A stretch of DNA of 17,030 bases, taken from assembly GCA_037892765.1 (NCBI GenBank), contig JBBKBW010000053.1; one strand, written 5' to 3'. This DNA comes from Clostridium_AQ sp900552125. GTDB lineage: Bacteria > Bacillota_I > Bacilli_A > Erysipelotrichales > Erysipelotrichaceae. This document shows, piece after piece, positions 6,719 to 12,698 of this stretch (the stretch's first letter is position 1; every line of letters begins with the position of its first letter). The notes beneath the pieces are model-generated. The model did not search any database, was not told the origin of the DNA, and worked only from the letters and a program-made list of their open reading frames with translations. The position numbers and the translations under genes are program-made.

Positions 6719-8083
6719 TTATACCATTTGTTCAGGTCTTACGTATTTATCAAACTCTTCTTCACTAAGATAACCTAAAGAAACACAGGCTTCTTTTAAA
6801 GAAATTCCTTCTTTGTATGCCTTCTTAGCTGTTTCTGCAGCTTTTTCATATCCGATATAAGGGTTTAAGGCAGTTACCAGCATTAAAGAATTATGCAAAT
6901 AAGCATTCATTTTTTCTTCATTAGCTCGTATACCTTCTACACAATGAATACGGAAACTTTTTAATGCATCACTCAATAATCTAACTGATTGTAGGAAATT
7001 ATAGATGATAACAGGCATGAATACGTTTAATTCAAAGTTGCCTTGGCTTGCCGCAAAGCCGATTGTCGCATCATTTCCCATAACCTGGGCACAGACCATA
7101 GTCATTGCTTCGCATTGTGTTGGATTTACTTTTCCTGGCATAATGCTACTTCCAGGTTCGTTTTCAGGAATGAAAATTTCCTGCAGACCACAGCGAGGGC
7201 CGCTTGCTAGCCAGCGAATATCATTGGCAATCTTCATACAGTTTGCAGCTAGAGCTTTTACTGCCCCATGTGCAAAAGCAATGTCATCTTTGCTGGATAA
7301 AGCATGGAATTTATTTGGATCGCTTATGAATTGAGTTGTTAGCTGGCTGCTTAATTCATTACATACACGTTCAGAAAATCCTTCAAAAGAATTTAGACCT
7401 GTACCTACTGCAGTACCACCGATTGCCAGTTTACGTAAAGAATCAATTCCTTTCTGGAGCATATCCATATTGTTTTCTAACATATTTCTCCACCCGCTGA
7501 TTTCTTGAGAAAAACGAAGTGGTGTAGCATCTTGCAGGTGAGTACGCCCAATTTTTATAATATCCCTATTTTCCTGTTCTAAGTGCTTCGTTGTATCAAT
7601 CATATTTTGTAATTCAGGAAGTAATTGCTTTTGAATAGCTTCGATTGCGGCAATATGCATAGCTGTAGGGAAAGTATCATTGGAACTTTGTCCTTTATTT
7701 ACATCATCATTTGGATGTAAAAGCTTTTCTTTCGCGATTTCATTTCCACGATTAGCAATAACTTCATTGATGTTCATATTACTTTGTGTACCGCTTCCTG
7801 TCTGCCATACGGATAGTGGGAAATGGTCGTCTAGTTTTCCACATAATATTTCATCACATACAGTCGCAATGATTTCTTTTTTCTTTTCACTTATCTTACC
7901 CATTTCATAATTTACTTTGGCACAGGCAAGTTTTAAATGAGCAAAGGCATAAATTACTTCAAATGGTATTTTCTCAATTCCTATTTTGAAGTTTTCGTAA
8001 CTTCTTTGAGTCTGAGCACCCCAATATTTATCATCTTCTACCGCAATTTCTCCCATGGAATCATGTTCTATTCTCATTTTCAT
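6719..8083 (-). CDS. fumC: Class II fumarate hydratase (fumarase C)
   Basis: The enzyme interconverts fumarate and (S)-malate. The 454-residue protein follows the fumarase/aspartase fold and carries the superfamily signature GSSIMPGKVNP (311-321). It also shows GSGTQSNMN (97-105), SSNDTFPTA (133-141) and the catalytic GRTHLQDATP (179-188, H182). The N-terminal YWGAQTQRS (20-28) is typical of fumarase; aspartases usually differ there. The frame extends upstream to 8146, but I chose the ATG at 8083 because AGGAGG (plus-strand 8090-8095) lies six bases before it and because family members start near RIEHDSMGE. The oxygen-stable class II enzyme needs no iron-sulfur cluster. The gene is transcribed towards malic enzyme and is divergent from the DeoR-type regulator. 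Confidence 0.96.
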   Translation of the reverse strand: MKMRIEHDSMGEIAVEDDKYWGAQTQRSYENFKIGIEKIPFEVIYAFAHLKLACAKVNYEMGKISEKKKEIIATVCDEILCGKLDDHFPLSVWQTGSGTQSNMNINEVIANRGNEIAKEKLLHPNDDVNKGQSSNDTFPTAMHIAAIEAIQKQLLPELQNMIDTTKHLEQENRDIIKIGRTHLQDATPLRFSQEISGWRNMLENNMDMLQKGIDSLRKLAIGGTAVGTGLNSFEGFSERVCNELSSQLTTQFISDPNKFHALSSKDDIAFAHGAVKALAANCMKIANDIRWLASGPRCGLQEIFIPENEPGSSIMPGKVNPTQCEAMTMVCAQVMGNDATIGFAASQGNFELNVFMPVIIYNFLQSVRLLSDALKSFRIHCVEGIRANEEKMNAYLHNSLMLVTALNPYIGYEKAAETAKKAYKEGISLKEACVSLGYLSEEEFDKYVRPEQMV

Positions 8084-8108
8084 AACTCTCCTCCTTTTGT
8101 TCATAAAA

Positions 8109-8137
8109 ATTTTATCATGAGTGAAAAAGAATTTAAA
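8109..8137 (-). promoter_or_regulatory. Promoter for fumC
   Basis: On the minus strand there is a -35 TTTAAA (8132-8137), a 17-bp spacer and a -10 TAAAAT (8109-8114) with an extended TGn. It gives a leader of about 20 nt that contains the strong ribosome site. Confidence 0.65.
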
Positions 8138-8192
8138 GAGTCCCATATATAAGATGGTCTAGAATTGTTTTATTAAATTTATTTTTCATTTC

Positions 8193-8221
8193 TTGTATAT
8201 TTTTTTTCTATCGAGTACAAT
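8193..8221 (+). promoter_or_regulatory. Promoter for the DeoR-type regulator
   Basis: There is a -35 TTGTAT (8193-8198), a 17-bp spacer and a -10 TACAAT (8216-8221). It is divergent from the fumC promoter, with the two -35 boxes about 55 bp apart. Confidence 0.7.
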
Positions 8222-8238
8222 GTACATACATGAGTATG
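8215..8238. promoter_or_regulatory. Candidate operators overlapping the regulator's promoter
   Basis: Two abutting inverted repeats are visible: GTAC-AAT-GTAC (8215-8225), over the -10, and CATAC-atga-GTATG (8225-8238), at the expected transcription start. Their position suits autorepression by the encoded DeoR-type protein. This is inferred only from position and symmetry. Confidence 0.35.
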
Positions 8239-8249
8239 GGAGTGATTAT

Positions 8250-9026
8250 ATGCTAGCAGAGGAACGCTTTCAAAAAATTGAACAATGGATCAATGAAAAA
8301 GGATTTGTTTCCACAAAAGAGATGGCGATAAAATTTAAAGTAACAGAAACAACAATACGAAGAGATTGTGAAGAACTTGAACAGCAAGGGCTTTTGATTC
8401 GTGTGCATGGCGGGGCAAAAAGTATTTTAAAACAGACGATCCTCTCAAATCGTGGTGAATTGAATATGCAGGAAAGAGATGGCATTTATCAAAAGGAAAA
8501 AAAGCAAATCTGTGAGAGAGCAGCCGCTTTTGTGCATGATGGCGATTGTGTATTTCTAGATGGCGGGACAAGTGTTATGGAGCTTTTACCTTTATTAAAA
8601 CAAAAGAAAGTTAAAATTGTGACACATAGCCAGCTGATTGCCTCTGCTTTTGATAAGGGAGAAGCTGAATTATTTATGCTAGGTGGAAAGTATATACCAG
8701 AATATGGTATGTCTGTAGGTCCTGTAACATTGCAGGATCTTGAGAAATTTAACTTTGATCATGCTTTTTTAAGCTGCGCAGGTGTTGATATAGAAAAAGG
8801 GGAAGTATATACAGCTGAGATGGACACAATGGCTGTGAAAATAGCCGCAATGAAACAGGCAGTGCATAAGTATTTGTTGTGTGATACATCTAAATTTAAG
8901 ATTAAAGGTTTCTGTAGTTTTATTCGCGTGCAGGATTTTGATGCGCTGATATGTAATCATGATGAAACATTGGATATGGAAATACTTCCGGATAATGTAA
9001 TTGTTGCGGATGAAGATTTATATTAG
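8250..9026 (+). CDS. DeoR/GlpR family transcriptional regulator
   Basis: The 258-residue protein has the family's N-terminal winged helix-turn-helix (about residues 5-57), with the hallmark TTIRRDCEELEQQGLLIRVHGGA spanning 34-56. The C-terminal part is the sugar-phosphate sensing domain, with DGDCVFLDGGTSVMELL, a middle LGGKYIPEYGMSVGP and a late CDTSKFKIKGF stretch. Such proteins usually repress sugar or polyol genes and release DNA on binding a phosphorylated intermediate. No sugar operon adjoins it, so the target is unclear. Candidates are itself and the divergent fumC. The frame reaches back to a TTG at 8193, but that codon is the -35 box. The ATG at 8250 follows GGGAGTG and gives a normal family N terminus. 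Confidence 0.92.
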   Translation: MLAEERFQKIEQWINEKGFVSTKEMAIKFKVTETTIRRDCEELEQQGLLIRVHGGAKSILKQTILSNRGELNMQERDGIYQKEKKQICERAAAFVHDGDCVFLDGGTSVMELLPLLKQKKVKIVTHSQLIASAFDKGEAELFMLGGKYIPEYGMSVGPVTLQDLEKFNFDHAFLSCAGVDIEKGEVYTAEMDTMAVKIAAMKQAVHKYLLCDTSKFKIKGFCSFIRVQDFDALICNHDETLDMEILPDNVIVADEDLY

Positions 9027-9050
9027 AGATAACATAATTAATATGAAGTG

Positions 9051-9084
9051 AAACTATGGTATTCAAGGCATCCATAGTTTTTTT
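9051..9084 (+). terminator. Terminator of the DeoR-type regulator
   Basis: A 9-bp stem AAACTATGG/CCATAGTTT with a 12-nt loop runs into TTTT. The end of the T run overlaps the -35 of the next gene. Confidence 0.8.
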
Positions 9085-9111
9085 GATATCTATGTTATGA
9101 TAAAATATAAT
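9083..9111 (+). promoter_or_regulatory. Promoter for the zinc-ribbon membrane protein gene
   Basis: There is a -35 TTGATA (9083-9088), a 17-bp spacer and a perfect -10 TATAAT (9106-9111). The -35 is built into the T tract of the preceding terminator. Confidence 0.7.
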
Positions 9112-9135
9112 TAGCAATAAGGATGGTGATAATTC

Positions 9136-10023
9136 ATGAAACAAAAGCGATATTGTGATGAGTGCGGAAATGTATGTGAAGAAAGCCGTTGTCCGATATG
9201 TGGGCGAAAAACAAGAGCTTATCAAGAAGTAAAAAAAGCTTCGATTTTTGAAGAAAAGTCTACTTGGCAAAACTCTGATCATCATGTTGATAAAAAAGAA
9301 AAGAAGAAAATTCAGCTTCCTAAAGGAGAATTTACTAGTACCCATAAACAATCTATTGATAAAAATAAAGTCTGGAAAATACTTGGTGGTATATTCAGTG
9401 TTGTTTTAGTGGTATTACCATTATTATTTTCATTCTTTGAAGAAAATTCAGACAATTATGAAGACTATTCTTATGAAGAACCTATAAAAGGCAATGTTGA
9501 TCGAACAATAACAACTGAAGATATTTCTATTCAATGTGAACTTGATGAAGAAGAATATGATTCAGGTGTTCAGAAAGTAACATTAACCAATACGAGTGAT
9601 TATATGGCTGATGTGGTGCTTGTAGAAAATGATACATCACGGATTTACTATACATTACCTGCACATGCTGAGTTTGAAGAATTGGCATATGATGAAAATT
9701 TATCAGTATGTGATGCACAAACAGATTTAGTGTATGAGATGTCTGAAAATCCTACAATACAAACATATGCATTGAAAAAAGAAATAAAGGATTATGAAGA
9801 TATATATACTCTTACATTAGATGAAAAGATTGATGAAAATCAGATGGAACAGCTTATGCAATTATTATATGCTCAGTTATATTATAATTATGAATCATAC
9901 ATTAATTTAGAGGTATATATTCAGGAAGAACATCAGTTTGATGCAGAGTTTGATTTTTATGTGGGAACAATTGTTTTCACAAATGGGGATGGAGAAAATG
10001 TCCCAGAAGATATTTTTATTTAG
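9136..10023 (+). CDS. Zinc-ribbon, single-pass membrane protein of unknown function
   Basis: I do not recognise the family. The 295-residue protein starts with a compact zinc ribbon (C7-x2-C10 and C19-x2-C22, each pair followed by G), then a charged, lysine-rich linker (about 30-79). A single hydrophobic segment follows (about 80-101), then a strongly acidic C-terminal domain (about 102-295). The likely topology is cytosolic zinc ribbon and extracellular acidic domain, by the positive-inside rule. The outer part (LDEEEYDSGVQKVTLTNTS) reads like a beta-sandwich stretch, but this is only an impression. Proteins of this layout in Bacillota (zinc ribbon, one helix, extracytoplasmic domain) are common and mostly uncharacterised. 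The gene has its own promoter, an AAGGATGGTGAT ribosome site and a TAG stop. No clear terminator follows. Confidence 0.8.
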   Translation: MKQKRYCDECGNVCEESRCPICGRKTRAYQEVKKASIFEEKSTWQNSDHHVDKKEKKKIQLPKGEFTSTHKQSIDKNKVWKILGGIFSVVLVVLPLLFSFFEENSDNYEDYSYEEPIKGNVDRTITTEDISIQCELDEEEYDSGVQKVTLTNTSDYMADVVLVENDTSRIYYTLPAHAEFEELAYDENLSVCDAQTDLVYEMSENPTIQTYALKKEIKDYEDIYTLTLDEKIDENQMEQLMQLLYAQLYYNYESYINLEVYIQEEHQFDAEFDFYVGTIVFTNGDGENVPEDIFI

Positions 10024-10032
10024 AAATAGGAC

Positions 10033-10061
10033 TTTTTCTTCATATAAAAACGTGATAAGAT
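10033..10061 (+). promoter_or_regulatory. Possible promoter for the small protein gene
   Basis: A -10 TAAGAT (10056-10061) has an extended TGn, and there is a poor -35 TTTTTC 17 bp upstream. It is the best candidate in the gap. Confidence 0.4.
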
Positions 10062-10095
10062 AATAACCGAAAACGGAAAGGAATGATTGGCTTTT

Positions 10096-10326
10096 ATGAA
10101 AAAAACTGTTCGTTTACAGGAAGAAATATCAAAAAACGTATCCGCAAGAAAGCATACAACGACAACTATTGAATATTTTTGTGATACAGAAGAAGATACT
10201 AAAGTATTGACTCATAATATCACAGAGGTATTAACAAAGCATTTAGGTGACGCAAACCTTGCGAAAATTACATATGATTATCACCCGGCAGAGAAAAAAG
10301 TAGAAGTTGTTATTGTGGAACACTAA
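10096..10326 (+). CDS. Small conserved-looking hypothetical protein (76 aa)
   Basis: I do not recognise this 76-residue protein. It has no membrane segment and only one cysteine. Charged and beta-prone stretches alternate, ending in a regular strand-like AEKKVEVVIVEH, which suggests a small alpha/beta fold. An in-frame TTG at 10087 would add three residues (MAF). The ATG at 10096 is the more usual codon, although its distance from AAAGGA (10077-10082) is longer than ideal. The gene is independent of its neighbours: the previous gene ends 72 nt earlier, and a strong hairpin begins at its stop codon. Real coding is supported by a ribosome site, a terminator at the right place and an uninterrupted frame. 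The function is unknown. Confidence 0.7.
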   Translation: MKKTVRLQEEISKNVSARKHTTTTIEYFCDTEEDTKVLTHNITEVLTKHLGDANLAKITYDYHPAEKKVEVVIVEH

Positions 10327-10365
10327 AAGTTTGTACATACGCTTATGTATGACAAACTTTTTTTT
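10326..10365. terminator. Terminator shared by the small protein and flavin-reductase genes
   Basis: A long stem is formed by AAAGTTTGT/ACAAACTTT plus an inner CATAC/GTATG after a bulged A, with a 6-nt loop. It is followed by eight T on the plus strand and four T on the minus strand. It begins at the last base of the plus-strand stop and lies just past the end of the minus-strand gene. Confidence 0.85.
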
Positions 10366-10367
10366 AT

Positions 10368-10874
10368 CTATAATCTTTCATAAATGTTTGTAATTTCCGC
10401 TATATACATCAAATGATAGTCTTCAGATGGATAGTTTTTAGCACACAATTCTTTTTTTATAAATGAAGATGATGTTAAACTCTGACAGTATATTTTTCTA
10501 CAGATTAGTATTGTATGTGCTTCTTCAAAGTAGGGGGTATTATGGATGAATGCAGTATTGAAATTAGTATTTTTGATTTTTGACTCTTCTTTTCCACTGA
10601 TGCTTCCTAAGTAAGAAAGAGTCTTTCGATGTTCTTCTGAGTAAAAGGTTAAAGAAAATGTTTGATTCACATCTAGAAAATGTCTTGTATAACGCTGAGG
10701 GCGTACAAAGATATAGGCAACTGGTTTATTCCATAAGATACCAAATCCGCCCCAAGAAGCAGTCATTGTATTAACTTTATCAGTATCTCCTGCAGTAATT
10801 AACATCCAATCTTCTGACAGCATGGAAAATGGATCGCTATAAAGCTGCTGAGGAGATATTTCATGTAAATGCAT
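10368..10874 (-). CDS. Flavin reductase-like (flavoredoxin-type) FMN-binding protein
   Basis: The 168-residue protein matches the flavin-reductase-like split-barrel family. Visible signatures are DWMLITAGDTDKVNTMTASWG (22-42), GFGILWNKPVAYIFVRPQRYTRHFLD (43-68), FSLTFYSEE and LGSISGKEESKI. These proteins bind FMN and are often small electron carriers or NAD(P)H:flavin oxidoreductases in anaerobes. The physiological partner cannot be read from the sequence. The ATG at 10874 follows a good AAAGGAG ribosome site. A minus-strand TATAAT lies at plus-strand 10901-10906, but without a good -35. The gene is divergent from the PocR-domain gene, with a cre-like site between them, so the two may be co-regulated. 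Confidence 0.88.
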   Translation of the reverse strand: MHLHEISPQQLYSDPFSMLSEDWMLITAGDTDKVNTMTASWGGFGILWNKPVAYIFVRPQRYTRHFLDVNQTFSLTFYSEEHRKTLSYLGSISGKEESKIKNTNFNTAFIHNTPYFEEAHTILICRKIYCQSLTSSSFIKKELCAKNYPSEDYHLMYIAEITNIYERL

Positions 10875-10969
10875 GTAATCAGCTCCTTTCGTAATATTGT
10901 ATTATATGATGAATAGTAATAAATAATTCGCTTAAGAAACATATTTAAATGAATATAATCCTATTCTTT

Positions 10970-10983
10970 TGATAACGTTTACA
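10970..10983 (-). promoter_or_regulatory. cre-like site (CcpA operator candidate)
   Basis: On the minus strand this reads TGTAAACGTTATCA, which fits the Bacillus cre consensus TGWAANCGNTNWCA at every defined position. It lies almost midway between the divergent flavin-reductase-like and PocR-domain starts, so it could affect either. A specific LacI-family regulator could use the same type of site. Confidence 0.6.
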
Positions 10984-11010
10984 AAATCAATGAAAATGTA
11001 ATAATTAATC

Positions 11011-11039
11011 TAGAACTTTTTTATTATTTATGATATATT
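11011..11039 (+). promoter_or_regulatory. Possible promoter for the PocR-domain gene
   Basis: An extended -10, TGATATATT (TG at 11031-11032, hexamer 11034-11039), has a weak -35 TAGAAC 17 bp upstream. The cre-like site lies further upstream, which is compatible with activation as well as repression. Confidence 0.5.
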
Positions 11040-11071
11040 TTAGAGTGTAAATAGTAAAGGAAGTAAGGTTT

Positions 11072-11569
11072 ATGGAAAAGAAAGATATTGTGAAAAAAGC
11101 TTTAAGGGATTATCAGAATATTACGGGATTGAGGAGTTATGTAGTTTATGAACACACAGTTATTCAGAGTGCATCTGAGAAGAATTATTTTTGTAAGTGT
11201 CTGAAATCCAGCAGTAAAGCTTTGGAAAAATGTGAAGAATGTACACAGGAGACATATGATAATGCAAGAAAAATTGATCATGAATGTGTATATTCCTGTC
11301 ACGCAGGGCTGATTAAATGGGCTGTACCAGTTAAACGAGGAGATTTCCATTGTGTTATTGTCAGTGAAGGGGTACTGGCAGGAAAACAGAAGGAAGAAGC
11401 AGATAAATGGGTTAACTATCTTAGCAAAGAATATCAGTTAAATGCGGACATGCTGCTGAAAAACTTTAAGGTTATTAAAACTATGAATGAAGATCAGATG
11501 AATGCTTCTATTGAATTATTGAAAGATTTATTATCTTATCATTTTGCGATGGAAGAAAATAAAGAATAG
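11072..11569 (+). CDS. Free-standing PocR-type sensory domain protein
   Basis: The 165-residue protein looks like a complete PocR sensory domain with nothing attached. Supporting features are the cysteine pattern NYFCKCL (38-44), KCEECT (53-58) and CVYSCHAGLIKWAVPV (72-87), and the following SEGVLAGKQ (98-106). PocR domains usually sit at the N terminus of AraC-type regulators, histidine kinases or diguanylate cyclases, and are thought to bind small hydrocarbon ligands such as propanediol-type compounds. Here there is no helix-turn-helix, kinase or GGDEF part. The frame closes with a normal stop and terminator, so it does not look truncated. It may act by binding a partner protein, or as a ligand- or metal-binding protein. 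It has its own AAAGGAAG ribosome site and is divergent from the flavin-reductase-like gene. Confidence 0.85.
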   Translation: MEKKDIVKKALRDYQNITGLRSYVVYEHTVIQSASEKNYFCKCLKSSSKALEKCEECTQETYDNARKIDHECVYSCHAGLIKWAVPVKRGDFHCVIVSEGVLAGKQKEEADKWVNYLSKEYQLNADMLLKNFKVIKTMNEDQMNASIELLKDLLSYHFAMEENKE

Positions 11570-11576
11570 GTGTATT

Positions 11577-11602
11577 AAGACAGCCGGCCGGTTGTCTTTT
11601 TT
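11577..11602 (+). terminator. Terminator of the PocR-domain gene
   Basis: A 9-bp stem AAGACAGCC/GGTTGTCTT (one G-T pair) around a GGCC loop is followed by TTTT. Its CCGGCCGG core is unusually GC-rich for this DNA. Confidence 0.85.
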
Positions 11603-11622
11603 AGATGGGTTAGGCAAAAATA

Positions 11623-11651
11623 TGGTCAAAAGTATAAGGATAGAGTATAAT
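11623..11651 (+). promoter_or_regulatory. Promoter for the ZIP transporter gene
   Basis: There is a -35 TGGTCA (11623-11628), a 17-bp spacer and a -10 TATAAT (11646-11651). A second TATAAT lies nine bases later (11655-11660) without a good -35. Confidence 0.6.
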
Positions 11652-11690
11652 AGGTATAATTGCGAGAATGTAAAAGAAAGGAATGAAAAA

Positions 11691-12488
11691 ATGACAATCT
11701 CAAATCCATATATACTTGCGGCTATTGGGACGGGGTTTACGTTTCTAATGACGACTTTAGGGGCCGCAACAATTTTTTTAATACGAAAAGAAATAAAACC
11801 AGCCATGCAATCAGGTTTTTTAGGTTTTGCGGCAGGTGTTATGATAGCAGCATCTGTGTGGAGTTTATTGATTCCTAGTATGGAACAGGCAAAGGAATTA
11901 GGTCTGCCTGAATGGCTTCCAGCTGGTGGAGGTTTTGTTTTAGGAGGCTTATTTTTATTATTGCTTGATAAGCTTTTACCACATTTACATCCGGGCAGTG
12001 ATGAACCAGAGGGACCAAAGAGTTCTTTGAAGAGAACTACAATGCTTGTATTTGCGGTAACATTGCATAATATTCCAGAAGGTATGGCAGTAGGCTTATC
12101 CTTTGCACTTTCTAGTGCAGCTGGTTCATCAACTACACTAGCTGCCGCAATTGCCTTAGCAGTTGGTATAGGATTACAGAACTTTCCAGAGGGAGCTGCG
12201 ATTTCTTTGCCTTTATATAAAGAAGGATGTTCACGTTTTAAATCATTCTTATATGGTTCTTTAAGTGGAATTGTTGAACCTATTGCAGGAGTTGCGACTG
12301 TTGCCATTGTTGGTGGGGCTACGGTAGCAATGCCTTGGCTATTATCCTTTGCGGCAGGTGCTATGATTTATGTTGTTGTGGAAGAATTAATTCCTGAAGC
12401 TAATTTGAATGCACATTCTCATGCAGGGACATTAGGGGTCATGGCTGGCTTTTTAATCATGATGATAATGGATGTAGCTTTAGGCTAA
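11691..12488 (+). CDS. ZIP family (GufA-type) divalent metal transporter
   Basis: The 265-residue membrane protein belongs to the ZIP family, which brings zinc, iron or manganese into the cytoplasm. It has about eight hydrophobic helices. The metal-binding motifs are HNIPEG (126-131, fourth helix) and QNFPEG (163-168, fifth helix), with further acidic residues E196 and EELIPE (231-236). M51, in GVMIAAS, fits the extra ligand described for the Bordetella ZIP. The second motif has Q in place of H, as in GufA-type and Bordetella ZIPs. The loop after helix 3 (HLHPGSDEPEGP, 98-109) is short and only mildly histidine-rich. The frame extends upstream, but the ATG at 11691 after AAAGGA, with the promoter just before it, is the clear start. 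I cannot tell the metal from sequence, and no metal-regulator site is obvious. Confidence 0.92.
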   Translation: MTISNPYILAAIGTGFTFLMTTLGAATIFLIRKEIKPAMQSGFLGFAAGVMIAASVWSLLIPSMEQAKELGLPEWLPAGGGFVLGGLFLLLLDKLLPHLHPGSDEPEGPKSSLKRTTMLVFAVTLHNIPEGMAVGLSFALSSAAGSSTTLAAAIALAVGIGLQNFPEGAAISLPLYKEGCSRFKSFLYGSLSGIVEPIAGVATVAIVGGATVAMPWLLSFAAGAMIYVVVEELIPEANLNAHSHAGTLGVMAGFLIMMIMDVALG

Positions 12489-12500
12489 TGTAAAGAAATG

Positions 12501-12529
12501 AAAAAAAGTGTCATTAGGCACTTTTTTTT
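12501..12529 (+). terminator. Terminator of the ZIP transporter gene
   Basis: A 12-bp stem AAAAAAAGTGTC/GGCACTTTTTTT (one T-G wobble) around an ATTA loop ends in a T run. The A-rich left arm could also make it work on the minus strand. Confidence 0.85.
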
Positions 12530-12540
12530 CATATAATTTG

Positions 12541-12549
12541 TGTTAAAAT
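12541..12549 (+). promoter_or_regulatory. Extended -10 promoter element for malQ
   Basis: TGTTAAAAT is an extended -10 (TG-n-TAAAAT). There is no good -35, and the upstream DNA is the T tract of the previous terminator. The expected start falls just at the first cre-like motif. A perfect TTGACA at 12655-12660 lacks a usable -10. Confidence 0.4.
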
Positions 12550-12557
12550 AAGGATAA

Positions 12558-12572
12558 TGATAAACGCTTACA
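12558..12572 (-). promoter_or_regulatory. cre-like motif 1 upstream of malQ
   Basis: On the minus strand this reads TGTAAGCGTTTATCA, a cre/LacI-family half-palindrome with one extra base in the right half. It lies at or just after the presumed transcription start. It is the inverted partner of the motif at 12606-12620. Confidence 0.5.
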
Positions 12573-12596
12573 AAATATTCAAAAGGAGGTAAATAT

Positions 12597-12623
12597 ATGT
12601 GTAATTGTAAACGCATATCATGA
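12597..12623 (+). CDS. Possible 8-residue leader peptide upstream of malQ
   Basis: A nearly ideal ribosome site AAAAGGAGGT (12581-12590) is placed seven bases before ATG. The frame that follows codes only MCNCKRIS before TGA. Its stop overlaps the ATG of a second tiny frame (12620-12658). It may be a translated leader, or the remains of a deleted gene. The ribosome site is stronger than that of most genes here, which is why I list it. Confidence 0.3.
   Translation: MCNCKRIS
12606..12620 (+). promoter_or_regulatory. cre-like motif 2 upstream of malQ
   Basis: TGTAAACGCATATCA matches motif 1 at 12 of 15 positions, in the opposite orientation. The two centres are 47 bp apart. The motif lies wholly inside the possible leader peptide frame. 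Confidence 0.45.
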
Positions 12624-12658
12624 GATACTACTTTGGTGATAAGGTACAGATGTTTTGA
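12620..12658 (+). CDS. Second tiny frame in the malQ leader (12 residues)
   Basis: ATG at 12620 overlaps the stop of the 8-residue frame in an ATGA arrangement, typical of coupled translation. The frame codes MRYYFGDKVQMF and stops at TGA. If one base is skipped at TTTTGAC, it would continue as DKMVYMSDA to a TAG at 12684-12686, just before the malQ ribosome site. This could be a decayed small gene, a frameshifted gene or chance. Confidence 0.2.
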   Translation: MRYYFGDKVQMF

Positions 12659-12698
12659 CAAAATGGTTTATATGTCTGATGCTTAGTTAGGAGGAAAA

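Noticed and set aside
8193..8249. A 19-residue N-terminal extension of the DeoR-type regulator starting at TTG
   Set aside because: The TTG is the -35 box of the gene's promoter, and the ATG at 8250 has a good ribosome site and the family's usual N terminus.
11531..12307. A 258-codon minus-strand frame opposite the ZIP transporter
   Set aside because: It is the antisense shadow of a well-supported membrane protein gene. It has no ribosome site of its own and an amino-acid mix rich in P, K and A with no known motif.
12655..12683. Perfect TTGACA as a malQ promoter
   Set aside because: The hexamer 17 bp downstream (GATGCT) is a poor -10, and the start would fall on the ribosome site. The upstream extended -10 fits better.
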